Shown here in pieces: positions 9,577 to 17,624 of a stretch of DNA of 64,000 nucleotides. Under the pieces are notes generated by a model, which searched no databases, was not told where the DNA came from, and was given only the letters and a program-made list of their open reading frames with translations. Each line of letters opens with the position of its first letter. The first letter of the stretch is position 1. Location: assembly GCF_013255915.1 (NCBI RefSeq), contig NZ_CP053896.1, forward strand, positions 3,472,001 to 3,536,000, given 5' to 3'. Made by a program: the position numbers and the translations under genes. The DNA comes from Providencia rettgeri. GTDB taxonomy: Bacteria > Pseudomonadota > Gammaproteobacteria > Enterobacterales > Enterobacteriaceae.

Positions 9577-10752
9577 TTACCAATGCCCCGAAGCACCGCC
9601 ACCACCGCTAGAACCGCCTCCCCCACCGCTTGATGAACTTGACGAACTTGATGAACTTGATGAACTTGATGAACTTGATGAGCTGAAATCGTGACTGGAA
9701 GTAAAATTAGAAGCGTGTTTATGGGATGTGTTTACTGAATATGAAGGTTGATAAAAAGGTGAACCAAATCGACTGAACTCACAAATCGCTTTCCATTCTT
9801 TTCTCTGCTGTCGATAAATCGGAAATAAGATATTGATGCCAATAAACAACACGGTTAATGAAATAAGGTTAAAGAATAATGATAACACCACCATCAGTAA
9901 TAAGATAAAAGGGTTAACAATACCACTAAGAATTATTTGTGTATAAAAAATGACAACGACTGAACAAAACACTACAGGGAAATACAGCGAAAATGATGTT
10001 GGAAAATAGAATGAGTAATTCAGATAATTTTTTAACCGTTTTAGCTGATTTGCACCTATCTTATATCCTCGCTTTTCTGAATTTTTCTTTTTTTTACCTG
10101 ACTGCGCTATCACTTGATTAATTTTTCTTTTTAATTTTTTCGTTGAAAATACAAGCTGAAAACAATAAATTAGCCCTAATATTATCACATAAATTAAAAT
10201 AAAATGTGTTTGTAATATTTTAAGAGGAATAAGATCTGTCAAAGAATTCGTTGAGCTTATTGGTCTATCATTAGCTACATGAATGGCATTTATAATCCCT
10301 TGCTCAATACCCGTATAATAGTTTTCTGCTCTAAAATACGGCAACATATTTTTTCGAATAATTCTCCCAGCAAGAACATCGGTAAATGTCCCCTCATAGC
10401 CGTACCCGACTTCAAAGCGAACACTGCGGTCATTTATTGCCACAACAAGCAGTAATCCATTATCAAGCCCCTTTTTACCTATCCCCCATTGATTAAAAAC
10501 ACGATTTGCGAAAGTTTCGATATTTTCACTCCCAGTAGTCGGAACGATATAAACAACAAATTGTGAACCATCATTCCGATTATTTTCAAAGTTAATCAAT
10601 AAATTATTTAGCGTTTTGAATTGCTGCGCCGTTAATAAATTTGCACGATCAATGACCCTATCTATTTTTAATGGGGGTGTATTATTCACTGATGCGCTCG
10701 CAATAGCACTAAATAAAAGCAAGGAAAATAAAAATAAAATATTACGTATCAT
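9577..10752 (-). CDS. TPM-domain membrane protein with Ser/Gly-rich tail (YgcG-like)
   Basis: 391 residues. A signal peptide (about 1-20) is followed by a TPM domain (about 30-160, DRANLLTAQQFKTLNNLL ... GYGYEGTFTDVLAGRIIRKNMLPYFR). Transmembrane helices lie near 185-203 and within about 250-315. The C-terminus is a run of Ser and then Gly ending GASGHW. TPM proteins with LemA partners are common membrane pairs of uncertain role, linked in some bacteria to photosystem assembly or phosphatase activity. The ATG overlaps the lemA stop (ATGA), so they are co-translated. The Ser run is encoded by six 9-bp repeats. Confidence 0.88.
   Translation of the reverse strand: MIRNILFLFSLLLFSAIASASVNNTPPLKIDRVIDRANLLTAQQFKTLNNLLINFENNRNDGSQFVVYIVPTTGSENIETFANRVFNQWGIGKKGLDNGLLLVVAINDRSVRFEVGYGYEGTFTDVLAGRIIRKNMLPYFRAENYYTGIEQGIINAIHVANDRPISSTNSLTDLIPLKILQTHFILIYVIILGLIYCFQLVFSTKKLKRKINQVIAQSGKKKKNSEKRGYKIGANQLKRLKNYLNYSFYFPTSFSLYFPVVFCSVVVIFYTQIILSGIVNPFILLLMVVLSLFFNLISLTVLFIGINILFPIYRQQRKEWKAICEFSRFGSPFYQPSYSVNTSHKHASNFTSSHDFSSSSSSSSSSSSSSSSSSSGGGGGSSGGGGASGHW
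9630..9683. repeat. Coding minisatellite: six 9-bp units encoding poly-Ser
   Basis: Unit TTGATGAAC on the plus strand (AGT TCA TCA-type Ser codons on the coding strand) is repeated six times, with one C variant in unit 2 and one G variant in unit 6. Each unit adds three serines to the tail of the TPM protein. Copy-number change would stay in frame. Confidence 0.85.
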
Positions 10753-11345
10753 GAGTTAAAATCCACCATTGGTGTTCTTTTGATTTCATGCCCATTCTCA
10801 ACGTTAAAATTAATTTTTTTATCATACCCCATAGATTCCGCAATTAAGTTATAGGGGAATTGCCTAATTTGAGTATTATAATGGCGTACCGCCTCTATAT
10901 ACCGCCCTCTCGCAACTGAAATACGATTTTCAGCTCCCTCCAACTGTACCATCAGGTCTTGATAGAGTGAGTTTGCTTTCAATTCAGGGTAATTTTCTGA
11001 AATGACTAACAGACGTGATAGAGATTGCCCTAAATTATCTTGAGCTTTTTGATAGCTCGCAGAAATTTCAGGATCATCAAACACGCGACCATCCACATTA
11101 ATTTTCCCGACAGACGCTCTCGCCTTTACAATTTCTTGTAACACATTGCTTTCATGACTTGAATATCCCTTAACTGTACTGACCAGATTAGGGATCAAAT
11201 CAAATCGACGCTGATATTGGTTTAATAATTCTGACGCTGCCGCAGAGACTAACTCATCATTTTTTTGGATTGTATTGTAAGAATTAACTAACAGAGTAAA
11301 AATTACAACCATCACTAATACCAAACCTATCGCTAACTTGCGCAT
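10749..11345 (-). CDS. LemA family protein
   Basis: 198-residue LemA protein: an N-terminal hydrophobic anchor (about 5-22) and a helical domain with the family pattern NDELVSAAASELLNQYQRRFDLIPNLV, ending in YNTQIRQFPYNLIAESMGYD. An AAGGA site precedes the ATG. It overlaps the downstream TPM gene by 4 bases, a pairing seen in many bacteria. The biochemical role of LemA is not settled. Confidence 0.93.
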   Translation of the reverse strand: MRKLAIGLVLVMVVIFTLLVNSYNTIQKNDELVSAAASELLNQYQRRFDLIPNLVSTVKGYSSHESNVLQEIVKARASVGKINVDGRVFDDPEISASYQKAQDNLGQSLSRLLVISENYPELKANSLYQDLMVQLEGAENRISVARGRYIEAVRHYNTQIRQFPYNLIAESMGYDKKINFNVENGHEIKRTPMVDFNS

Positions 11346-11462
11346 TAAATATCCTTATATTAACCACTTAATGTTAATATTGACTATCTGGTGTAACACT
11401 AATTTCTTTACTATCATCAATCCTAGCGAACTCAATTATTATCTGTCAGAACATCGTATTTT

Positions 11463-11732
11463 CTAACCAATTTTTACCGTTGAATTACCAATTAATACGC
11501 CACCGCAACTTACTGTATCACCTGTTCTGGCCGCAGGCTTGCCATCAATAAATACACTACTTGATCCACCAACGATAGTTCTTGAATGCCCACCGTGAGG
11601 CGCTAACGCATCTCCTTGCCGAGCAACCGCTTTACCATCGACTTTTACCGTTGGTGAACCTGTAATCACATGGGTAGGGCCATGTTTTCCATGGCCTGTA
11701 TCAGAATCACCAATAAGGATAATGTTTGGCAT
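11463..11732 (-). CDS. PAAR-domain protein (T6SS spike tip), downstream copy
   Basis: 89-residue PAAR protein: GDSDTGHGKHGPTHVITGSP, then repeated V-D-G-K-x-x-A-R-x-G-D units, ending CGGVLIGNSTVKIG. PAAR proteins cap the VgrG trimer with a metal-bound cone and help load effectors. It is the last gene of the minus-strand T6SS module and has no fused toxin domain. A different PAAR protein lies upstream at 22403-22678, so the module codes for two tips, perhaps one per effector class. Confidence 0.9.
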   Translation of the reverse strand: MPNIILIGDSDTGHGKHGPTHVITGSPTVKVDGKAVARQGDALAPHGGHSRTIVGGSSSVFIDGKPAARTGDTVSCGGVLIGNSTVKIG

Positions 11733-11744
11733 AATAGTACCCGA

Positions 11745-12746
11745 CTATATAACTGGAATGAATTTTCCATTAACAAATGAAAAGATAGGAGAAAAGCTAT
11801 ATAATAATTCTTCACCCTTATTATTTAAATAAATCATAGTTATTGGTGAGTATGAAAAATCTTCTTTATATATCATCTTTACCATTTTCCGATCATTCAT
11901 TACAACAGGTATAAAGTTATCCCAGGTAATTTCTATCATTTTTGATGATTGGTCTCGTACCCTCTCAGTTATACTATAAGATTCAAATATTTTTTCTTCT
12001 GTAGAATTTGATGATAAAGCCCAAGCTTCATTTGCATGATAATTTAACTTGCGAATTTTAGAAATATCTTTTTCATTAAAAGCATCCCACAATTCTTGAT
12101 ATGCAAGCTTTAATTCTGGTAATTTACTTTCATCAAAATCATCTGACTTAATCCATATCCAGTCTGGTATGTTTTTAAGTTCTATATTCTTTTTAAATTT
12201 AGTTAATTTAACGTTTTTAGGATACTCAAAATCCCCAATAACATTTCTAATTTTGTTAAATAATACTTCCTCTGTATTCTTAGACAAAGAAAAAATCACA
12301 TCAACACTAGTATCAACTTTATTATTAACGTATACCTGAGGAACACCATCCTTGCCTATTAATATATTTACATCTGTAATTTTTTGGTTCTCATTGGTTA
12401 TACTATTAGTCTGATATATATTAATATTACAAAATGCATTTTTATTAAAGAAATGAGAGTCATTATTTGTTTTATTGGGTTCAAACCATGATAATGGTGC
12501 TACTTCAATCTCAATTGTATTCATACCATTTTTGGCCAAAATTTGGACATTAGTATTTGTAGATACTATTCCTTCATCAACAAAAGTTTGCCTTCTATTA
12601 TCAAAACTCGATACTCCATTCACCTTAAAATCACAAAATATATAAGCGACATCAATGCTCGCTCTAACTGTATAGTTATTACCCTGCGCATGAACCATGT
12701 TAACCCCTCCTAAAACAAATAAAATAAATAATATAATATTTTTCAT
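11745..12746 (-). CDS. Secreted hypothetical protein, candidate T6SS immunity protein
   Basis: 333 residues with an N-terminal signal peptide ending near MVHAQG (about 1-21), so probably periplasmic. No lipobox and no further membrane helix. The body is rich in Asn, Lys and Ile and very AT-rich in DNA, like the neighbouring effector and immunity genes. It sits between a decayed effector fragment and a PAAR gene, the position an immunity gene would take. No family recognised; the immunity role is inferred from position and export signal only. Confidence 0.6.
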   Translation of the reverse strand: MKNIILFILFVLGGVNMVHAQGNNYTVRASIDVAYIFCDFKVNGVSSFDNRRQTFVDEGIVSTNTNVQILAKNGMNTIEIEVAPLSWFEPNKTNNDSHFFNKNAFCNINIYQTNSITNENQKITDVNILIGKDGVPQVYVNNKVDTSVDVIFSLSKNTEEVLFNKIRNVIGDFEYPKNVKLTKFKKNIELKNIPDWIWIKSDDFDESKLPELKLAYQELWDAFNEKDISKIRKLNYHANEAWALSSNSTEEKIFESYSITERVRDQSSKMIEITWDNFIPVVMNDRKMVKMIYKEDFSYSPITMIYLNNKGEELLYSFSPIFSFVNGKFIPVI

Positions 12747-12757
12747 ATTTACACACC

Positions 12758-13225
12758 CTAGTATTTAAGCTTAAATCCTGGATTTGCCCCAGGAGGAATA
12801 ACAGTTTTAATATGCTGACGTTCTCTCTTAGGAACTTGTTTTATTGCACCAATTAAATTAAATCTTAAATCTGAATCCTCTCTCTTCAAAGGATCTGCGA
12901 GAGCGTAAAACTCATAGTTTTTAGGTTTAGCTGAATATTGTTTTCTAACTCTTGATTGACCTCTAGTTTCCTTTTTTATATCAGCTGACAACCCTAACCC
13001 TAGAACAATACCATCATGGCAAACAACTAGGTCAATTCCATTTTTATGAGATTCAAGTTCAATTGATGCAGCTGTTTTTAATTCTAATTCAAAATTAAAA
13101 GATGCTGTCATGAAAAATACATTCGCTTCTGCATGGGCTTTGATGCCGCCACTAATTGTAATTTTAAAATTATTATCTCCATCAATACAAAACTCAGTAC
13201 TATTACTACCTGATAATTGAGCCAT
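12758..13225 (-). CDS. C-terminal fragment of a larger T6SS-type effector (probably remnant)
   Basis: 155 residues of mixed beta-type sequence, ending IPPGANPGFKLKY. The ATG at 13225 has no ribosome-binding site, and the same frame stays open upstream through sensible sequence (SAEFNIDLVLSCEINCFIG) without a start. The protein therefore looks like the tail of a longer one whose front part was lost. Its position after three immunity-type genes and before a secreted candidate immunity gene suggests a third effector. Expression of the fragment is doubtful. Confidence 0.5.
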   Translation of the reverse strand: MAQLSGSNSTEFCIDGDNNFKITISGGIKAHAEANVFFMTASFNFELELKTAASIELESHKNGIDLVVCHDGIVLGLGLSADIKKETRGQSRVRKQYSAKPKNYEFYALADPLKREDSDLRFNLIGAIKQVPKRERQHIKTVIPPGANPGFKLKY

Positions 13226-13391
13226 TCCAATGAAACAATTAATTTCACAGGATAAAACTAGATCAATATTAAATTCAGCGCTAACGGCTTGGCCTTCTCT
13301 TTTTTCAACGCATCTTGCAAAGTGTTCACTAACTTTTTGGTCAGAACACCTCCATAGCTTGCGGCAATTTGCAATACATCTATTTTAATTT
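13226..13391 (-). pseudogene. Frameshifted remnant upstream of the effector fragment
   Basis: Two minus-strand frames look coding in turn. The first reads EIKIDVLQIAASYGGVLTKK and on through LVNTLQDALKKEKAKP before a stop. The second continues as SAEFNIDLVLSCEINCFIG straight into the 12758-13225 ORF. One frameshift near 13270-13285 would join them. The upstream end runs into the last codons of the immunity gene ending at 13380, suggesting a recombination junction there. Confidence 0.4.
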
Positions 13392-14168
13392 CGCCGATAT
13401 AGTTTCAGATATCTCGATCAGTTTGTTGTATTCAGGAAAAAGCCATCTGGTTTTTTCTTGTTCTCCGTTAGGGTAAATAAAGGTTGCTATTGAATTTTTA
13501 TCTTTAGGTCCAACATTATAAGTTTTCATGTCTGATTTATAATCAATATTAACATTGATATTCTTTGTGTTTTTTACTTTATAGGTCATGGTTTCGTATT
13601 TTGCGATTAGCCAGAATGACTTCTCGTGACCACCAATAAAATCTTCTGTAATTAAAGGGAATAATGTTAATGTTTCATTAAAATCCCCAGATTTTTTTTC
13701 ATAACCACCATCAAATGTAGCGGGGGAGTTATTATCCAACACAAAGGTGATTTCTGTGTCTAAACTATCTGATATCAATGGATCGATTTTTGATGGCTCC
13801 TTGAGTTTTATTTCAAATTTAATATTACTGAGTTTCCAATCGCATTGACCGCCACCTGATTCAGGAATAGTCGTTTCTACTTGGTTTGATTGCACGATTT
13901 TCAATGGATAGCTGGCTCGATGAAATCCTGGGATAGTATACGTTTCCATGATTGAGTTTCGACGTTCTTTACGACAAACCTCAGAACGATAAGTGGCTAA
14001 AATGGGTAAGGCCTCTAATTCGTTAGGCACAGTAGCTGTAAAATGAATATTTTCTCCGTCTAATGGGGGTGAAAACGTACTATTATTGGCTGCACAGCCA
14101 TGTAAAAACAAACTCAGAAAACTGAGGCTTAATATAATGAGTAACCACATCTGCTTGCAATAATTCAT
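13380..14168 (-). CDS. Putative T6SS lipase-immunity lipoprotein 3
   Basis: 262-residue lipoprotein. The signal peptide ends in lipobox LHGC (Cys about 25). It is clearly paralogous to the lipoprotein at 16860-17624 along its full length, sharing the PPxDGExIHFTAT start, YRSEVCRKE, SGGGxCDWKLSN and NNSPATFDGGYEKKSGDFNE. It is less similar to its immediate neighbour at 14174-14923. An outer-envelope lipoprotein next to lipase effectors fits the immunity role of TsiV1-type proteins. No dedicated lipase of its own remains next to it. Confidence 0.75.
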   Translation of the reverse strand: MNYCKQMWLLIILSLSFLSLFLHGCAANNSTFSPPLDGENIHFTATVPNELEALPILATYRSEVCRKERRNSIMETYTIPGFHRASYPLKIVQSNQVETTIPESGGGQCDWKLSNIKFEIKLKEPSKIDPLISDSLDTEITFVLDNNSPATFDGGYEKKSGDFNETLTLFPLITEDFIGGHEKSFWLIAKYETMTYKVKNTKNINVNIDYKSDMKTYNVGPKDKNSIATFIYPNGEQEKTRWLFPEYNKLIEISETISAKLK

Positions 14169-14173
14169 ACAAA

Positions 14174-14923
14174 TTAGTCCAAATACTCAGAGTAGGAAGT
14201 ATATTCTTTTTTATTGCTATTTTTTATAATTTCATCAAAGCTAACAAACTTACTATATACTTCAGACCCACCGTGCTTAGTACTTCCATTAGGAAAAATA
14301 ATTTCATTTTTATTCGATACAATTGTTTTTAAATCATGATCAACATTATAATTAAAATATATTTCTCCATTTTTTTTATTTGAAATTTCCCTAGCATCCC
14401 TCTTTGATAACGAATAATGAATAGTATCTTTACCCTTAGTCTTAGTTATTATTGGAGCCATGGTTATAAAATATTTAATTTTAGATTTCTCATTATCAAT
14501 TACAGGAATTCTAATATAGGTTATTGATGAACTTTCACTTACCACTGAAATTGGGGCTAATTCTATTTCTATTAACTCCCAATTACACCACCCCCCACCA
14601 TTAATGGGTAAAAAAGAAGCTGATTTTTTATTATCAATATCGTCTACACTTTCTATCACAACTTCTTTTTTTATCGGTGAGTACGAAACTTTTGTGTAGG
14701 CGGCATTAAAGTGTGAACGTTCACACTTAGTCGAAGCATACGTTCCTCTAACTATAACCTTTGTTTCTGGCGTTACATCTGCATAAATGGAAATTTTATT
14801 CCCATCATTTTTTGTATTAAGCGGAAATTGACCATCAAGAAAATTATCCAAAATCTCACCACAGCCTGTTAATAAGAAAAACGAGGTTGCAACGATAACG
14901 AACTTAATAGATGTTATTTGCAT
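14174..14923 (-). CDS. Putative T6SS lipase-immunity lipoprotein 2
   Basis: 249-residue lipoprotein, signal peptide with lipobox LTGC (about residue 21). The start is placed at 14923: GGAGAGG lies 7 bases before it, whereas the longer frame from 14989 lacks a signal peptide. The start overlaps the last 20 bases of lipase 2, so synthesis is coupled to that effector. It shares the family plan of the other two immunity lipoproteins (SGGGxCxW-type segment GGGWCNWEL, YPNG-type motif FPNGS) but is strongly diverged. Likely cognate immunity protein of lipase 2. Confidence 0.78.
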   Translation of the reverse strand: MQITSIKFVIVATSFFLLTGCGEILDNFLDGQFPLNTKNDGNKISIYADVTPETKVIVRGTYASTKCERSHFNAAYTKVSYSPIKKEVVIESVDDIDNKKSASFLPINGGGWCNWELIEIELAPISVVSESSSITYIRIPVIDNEKSKIKYFITMAPIITKTKGKDTIHYSLSKRDAREISNKKNGEIYFNYNVDHDLKTIVSNKNEIIFPNGSTKHGGSEVYSKFVSFDEIIKNSNKKEYTSYSEYLD

Positions 14924-16778
14924 ATTTGAACCTCTCCAATGAGTGAGCCCCTTCTGACTGTAACAAAGTTGGGAGTAACGTATCTGCAACCATTAAATCT
15001 AAATCAAGTAAATAACTGGATTCATCGTATTCTGATTTTGATATCCCCTTTTGTTTTATCAACTCAGCTCGAATTTCATAAGCAGAATCTGTTAATACTT
15101 CATCTTTAAGCAAATTTATCAGCCTATATATGATAAAATTCGCATAGTTAACACTTGAGTGGTCAAGCGCCCCAAGTAAGTCTGGAGAAGCTTTCTTCGG
15201 CAGCCGATACAGTTCAAAAAACTCTTGCTTAAGCCTATGATCTTCCAATAACTCGGAGACAAGGTATAACTTTTCTTCAGTTTTTATAGGGATAATATTA
15301 CCATGCCCGCCGTACGAGTACCTTGAAAACGTTTTTTTATAAAAATGTACCGCATCTCCATGATGAACAAACTTATCGTTCTTTGCACTGAGTCGTTTCT
15401 TTTGATAATCAATCGCTTTACTAGATAGCCCTTCTGTTTTCCAATCTGCATATGTTAATGCTATTTCAATGGAATACCCTAACCAATCACTATCTTCTTT
15501 AAATGCAAAATTGTTCATATCCTTTTCAAAAGGAAGGGCTGGTACTGCATCATTTTCATTTACATGACGGTGGTGAATTATATCTTTTAATTGTTCTGCA
15601 ACTGAAATCGTGAGCACCCTAGGCATTCCAACAGTATATAACACTGGGTTATAATTTTTTAATTGAACCGCATGCAATAACGCCAATGCGCCCCCTAGAC
15701 TGTGCCCTGCAATGAATAATTTTCGATTTGAAGCTAAATTGTCTATAAAAGCTAATATATTTCCCCCATCTACATCGCTACTATCTGAATTCATATCTTT
15801 TCTTAGCAAATAAGAATTATCCATTGTTTTAAACGAATTATAAAATCCCGAGTGAACATAACCTTGAACCCCCATGTCATCTTGTAGCTTTACAGGTTTG
15901 AATCTCATATCGGTAAATACATCATTCATACTTGCCGTTCCCCGCCAAACAACGATCATCTCTTGACTATTGGCAATATAAAACAATTGGGTATCTAAAT
16001 TCTTCCCAGAATCAATAAATTCGATTTCAGTGTATCTATCCTTAAATGGCACATCATAAACCACTGGTGTGAAAGAATTCATTTCAAATTGAGTAGGGAT
16101 TTTGGATAAATCAAAAAATTGATTCAAGAAAACATCTTCAATGGAACCAATGTAGTTGCCTGAATCGGGCTCTTTATCATTATTTGATGTTAAACTCGCA
16201 TAGGACAATACCGATAATATACTCAAATTACACGCATTAGTAATCGAATAATCTTTTTGATGGTGCAGCATGAATGACCATGCCCTAAATGGGCACACTT
16301 CAAACACCCAACGTTCATTACGAAACATTACACGATACCCATTCGGATTTTGTGTTTTAAAATGGTGTTTCGGTAATTCAGGCTCATTCCAATTCAATAT
16401 GTTAGGCTTAGAATCACATAAATCACCCACCGTAACATATCGATAATTATCCTTTCGTTGAATCGCTTCATGGTGGGGTTTAGAGCGCCCATCCCTACGC
16501 ACCCTTAAGGGGCGTGTTTCCATTTCATCCACAAGAGATTGAGCATCAATAGAGAAACGCCCCACCGTAGGGGGTAAATTCTCTTCTCTTGCAATACCGT
16601 TATGGTCTGTTCTCCCCGTTCGGGTAGCACCTCTCGACACCTCCAGAGTATAAGGCATATTGACTATTGGCTTATTTAACTCATCCACTAACACAATTTC
16701 AATCCATGCTTGATGCTTAGAACAATCTGCACAATAGGGGGCATTATAGAAATAGAGCGGCTTTACCGCGATGCTCAC
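14904..16778 (-). CDS. T6SS class 3 lipase effector 2 (TseL/Tle2-like)
   Basis: 624-residue putative phospholipase effector. The N-terminal part (about 1-190) is shared with lipase 1 and starts with a YCADCSKHQAWIE motif. The lipase_3 domain (about 260-480) has VVWRGTAS, the nucleophile elbow GHSLGGAL (Ser about 360), a likely Asp in NENDAVPALP (about 410) and His in VHHGDAV (about 473). The start is a GTG with a weak ribosome-binding site, just after a CACGCC/GGCGTG palindrome. It probably attacks membrane phospholipids of rival cells. A lipoprotein immunity gene overlaps its 3' end. Confidence 0.82.
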   Translation of the reverse strand: MSIAVKPLYFYNAPYCADCSKHQAWIEIVLVDELNKPIVNMPYTLEVSRGATRTGRTDHNGIAREENLPPTVGRFSIDAQSLVDEMETRPLRVRRDGRSKPHHEAIQRKDNYRYVTVGDLCDSKPNILNWNEPELPKHHFKTQNPNGYRVMFRNERWVFEVCPFRAWSFMLHHQKDYSITNACNLSILSVLSYASLTSNNDKEPDSGNYIGSIEDVFLNQFFDLSKIPTQFEMNSFTPVVYDVPFKDRYTEIEFIDSGKNLDTQLFYIANSQEMIVVWRGTASMNDVFTDMRFKPVKLQDDMGVQGYVHSGFYNSFKTMDNSYLLRKDMNSDSSDVDGGNILAFIDNLASNRKLFIAGHSLGGALALLHAVQLKNYNPVLYTVGMPRVLTISVAEQLKDIIHHRHVNENDAVPALPFEKDMNNFAFKEDSDWLGYSIEIALTYADWKTEGLSSKAIDYQKKRLSAKNDKFVHHGDAVHFYKKTFSRYSYGGHGNIIPIKTEEKLYLVSELLEDHRLKQEFFELYRLPKKASPDLLGALDHSSVNYANFIIYRLINLLKDEVLTDSAYEIRAELIKQKGISKSEYDESSYLLDLDLMVADTLLPTLLQSEGAHSLERFKYANNIY

Positions 16779-16859
16779 GCCAACGGCGTGCTTATGTTCT
16801 TTAAGTCAAAACACCCCATAACGTCTTCTTATGGGAACTTGAAAATGTACGTCCTATTT

Positions 16860-17624
16860 TTATTTAGACGGCATAGACTCTGATATCTTGAGCAGTTTTT
16901 TGTATTGAGGTCTAACTTCACCATAAACGATATCTCCATTCGGGTAAGTCATAAATGGTCTATTATTATTAAGCCTGCCTGTCCAAACTGAAAGGTATTG
17001 TTTTTTATAATTAACATTTATATTAACTCGCTTGGCATTGGTTATTTTATATGTTAAAGGATCATTTTTCCCTATGAGATAAAATGTCCCTTCATATCCA
17101 TCTAAATAATTTTTTGTTAAAAGAGGGAAAAAAAGTAACGTTTCGTTAAAATCTCCTGATTTTTTTTCATAGCCACCATCAAATGTGGCTGGCGAGTTAT
17201 TGTCTAATACAAAGCTAACTTTTTTACCTAAATTATCTGATATTAAAGGATCAATTTTTGACGGATCTTTGAGTGTGACTTCAAAAACAAAATTGCTGAG
17301 TTTCCAATCACATTTTCCTCCCCCAGATTTCGGAATATCCGCATCTACTTGATTCGAGGCATTCATCGTTAACGGATATTGCTCGCGATGATATCCCGGG
17401 ACCGTGTAAACCTCCATATTGGAGGTTCGGTTTTCTTTGCGGCAGACTTCAGAACGATATACCGCATAAATTGGCGATGATACTAATTCTTGGGGGATAG
17501 TTGCTGTAAAGTGAATACGTTCCCCATCGGTTGGGGGTAAAAATGACTGATTTTGCGCACACCCTTGTAGAGTAATGATACTGAGCAATGCCGCTAATCC
17601 AGTTCTATGACACAGGTAGTTCAT
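16860..17624 (-). CDS. Putative T6SS lipase-immunity lipoprotein 1
   Basis: 254 residues, signal peptide with lipobox LQGC (Cys about 22), then NQSFLPPTDGERIHFTAT. It overlaps the 3' end of lipase 1 by 20 bases, exactly as immunity gene 2 overlaps lipase 2. Conserved segments are YRSEVCRKE, SGGGKCDWKLSN and ATFDGGYEKKSGDFNE. Likely periplasm-facing inhibitor that protects the producer from lipase 1. It is close to immunity lipoprotein 3 at 13380-14168. Confidence 0.8.
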   Translation of the reverse strand: MNYLCHRTGLAALLSIITLQGCAQNQSFLPPTDGERIHFTATIPQELVSSPIYAVYRSEVCRKENRTSNMEVYTVPGYHREQYPLTMNASNQVDADIPKSGGGKCDWKLSNFVFEVTLKDPSKIDPLISDNLGKKVSFVLDNNSPATFDGGYEKKSGDFNETLLFFPLLTKNYLDGYEGTFYLIGKNDPLTYKITNAKRVNINVNYKKQYLSVWTGRLNNNRPFMTYPNGDIVYGEVRPQYKKLLKISESMPSK

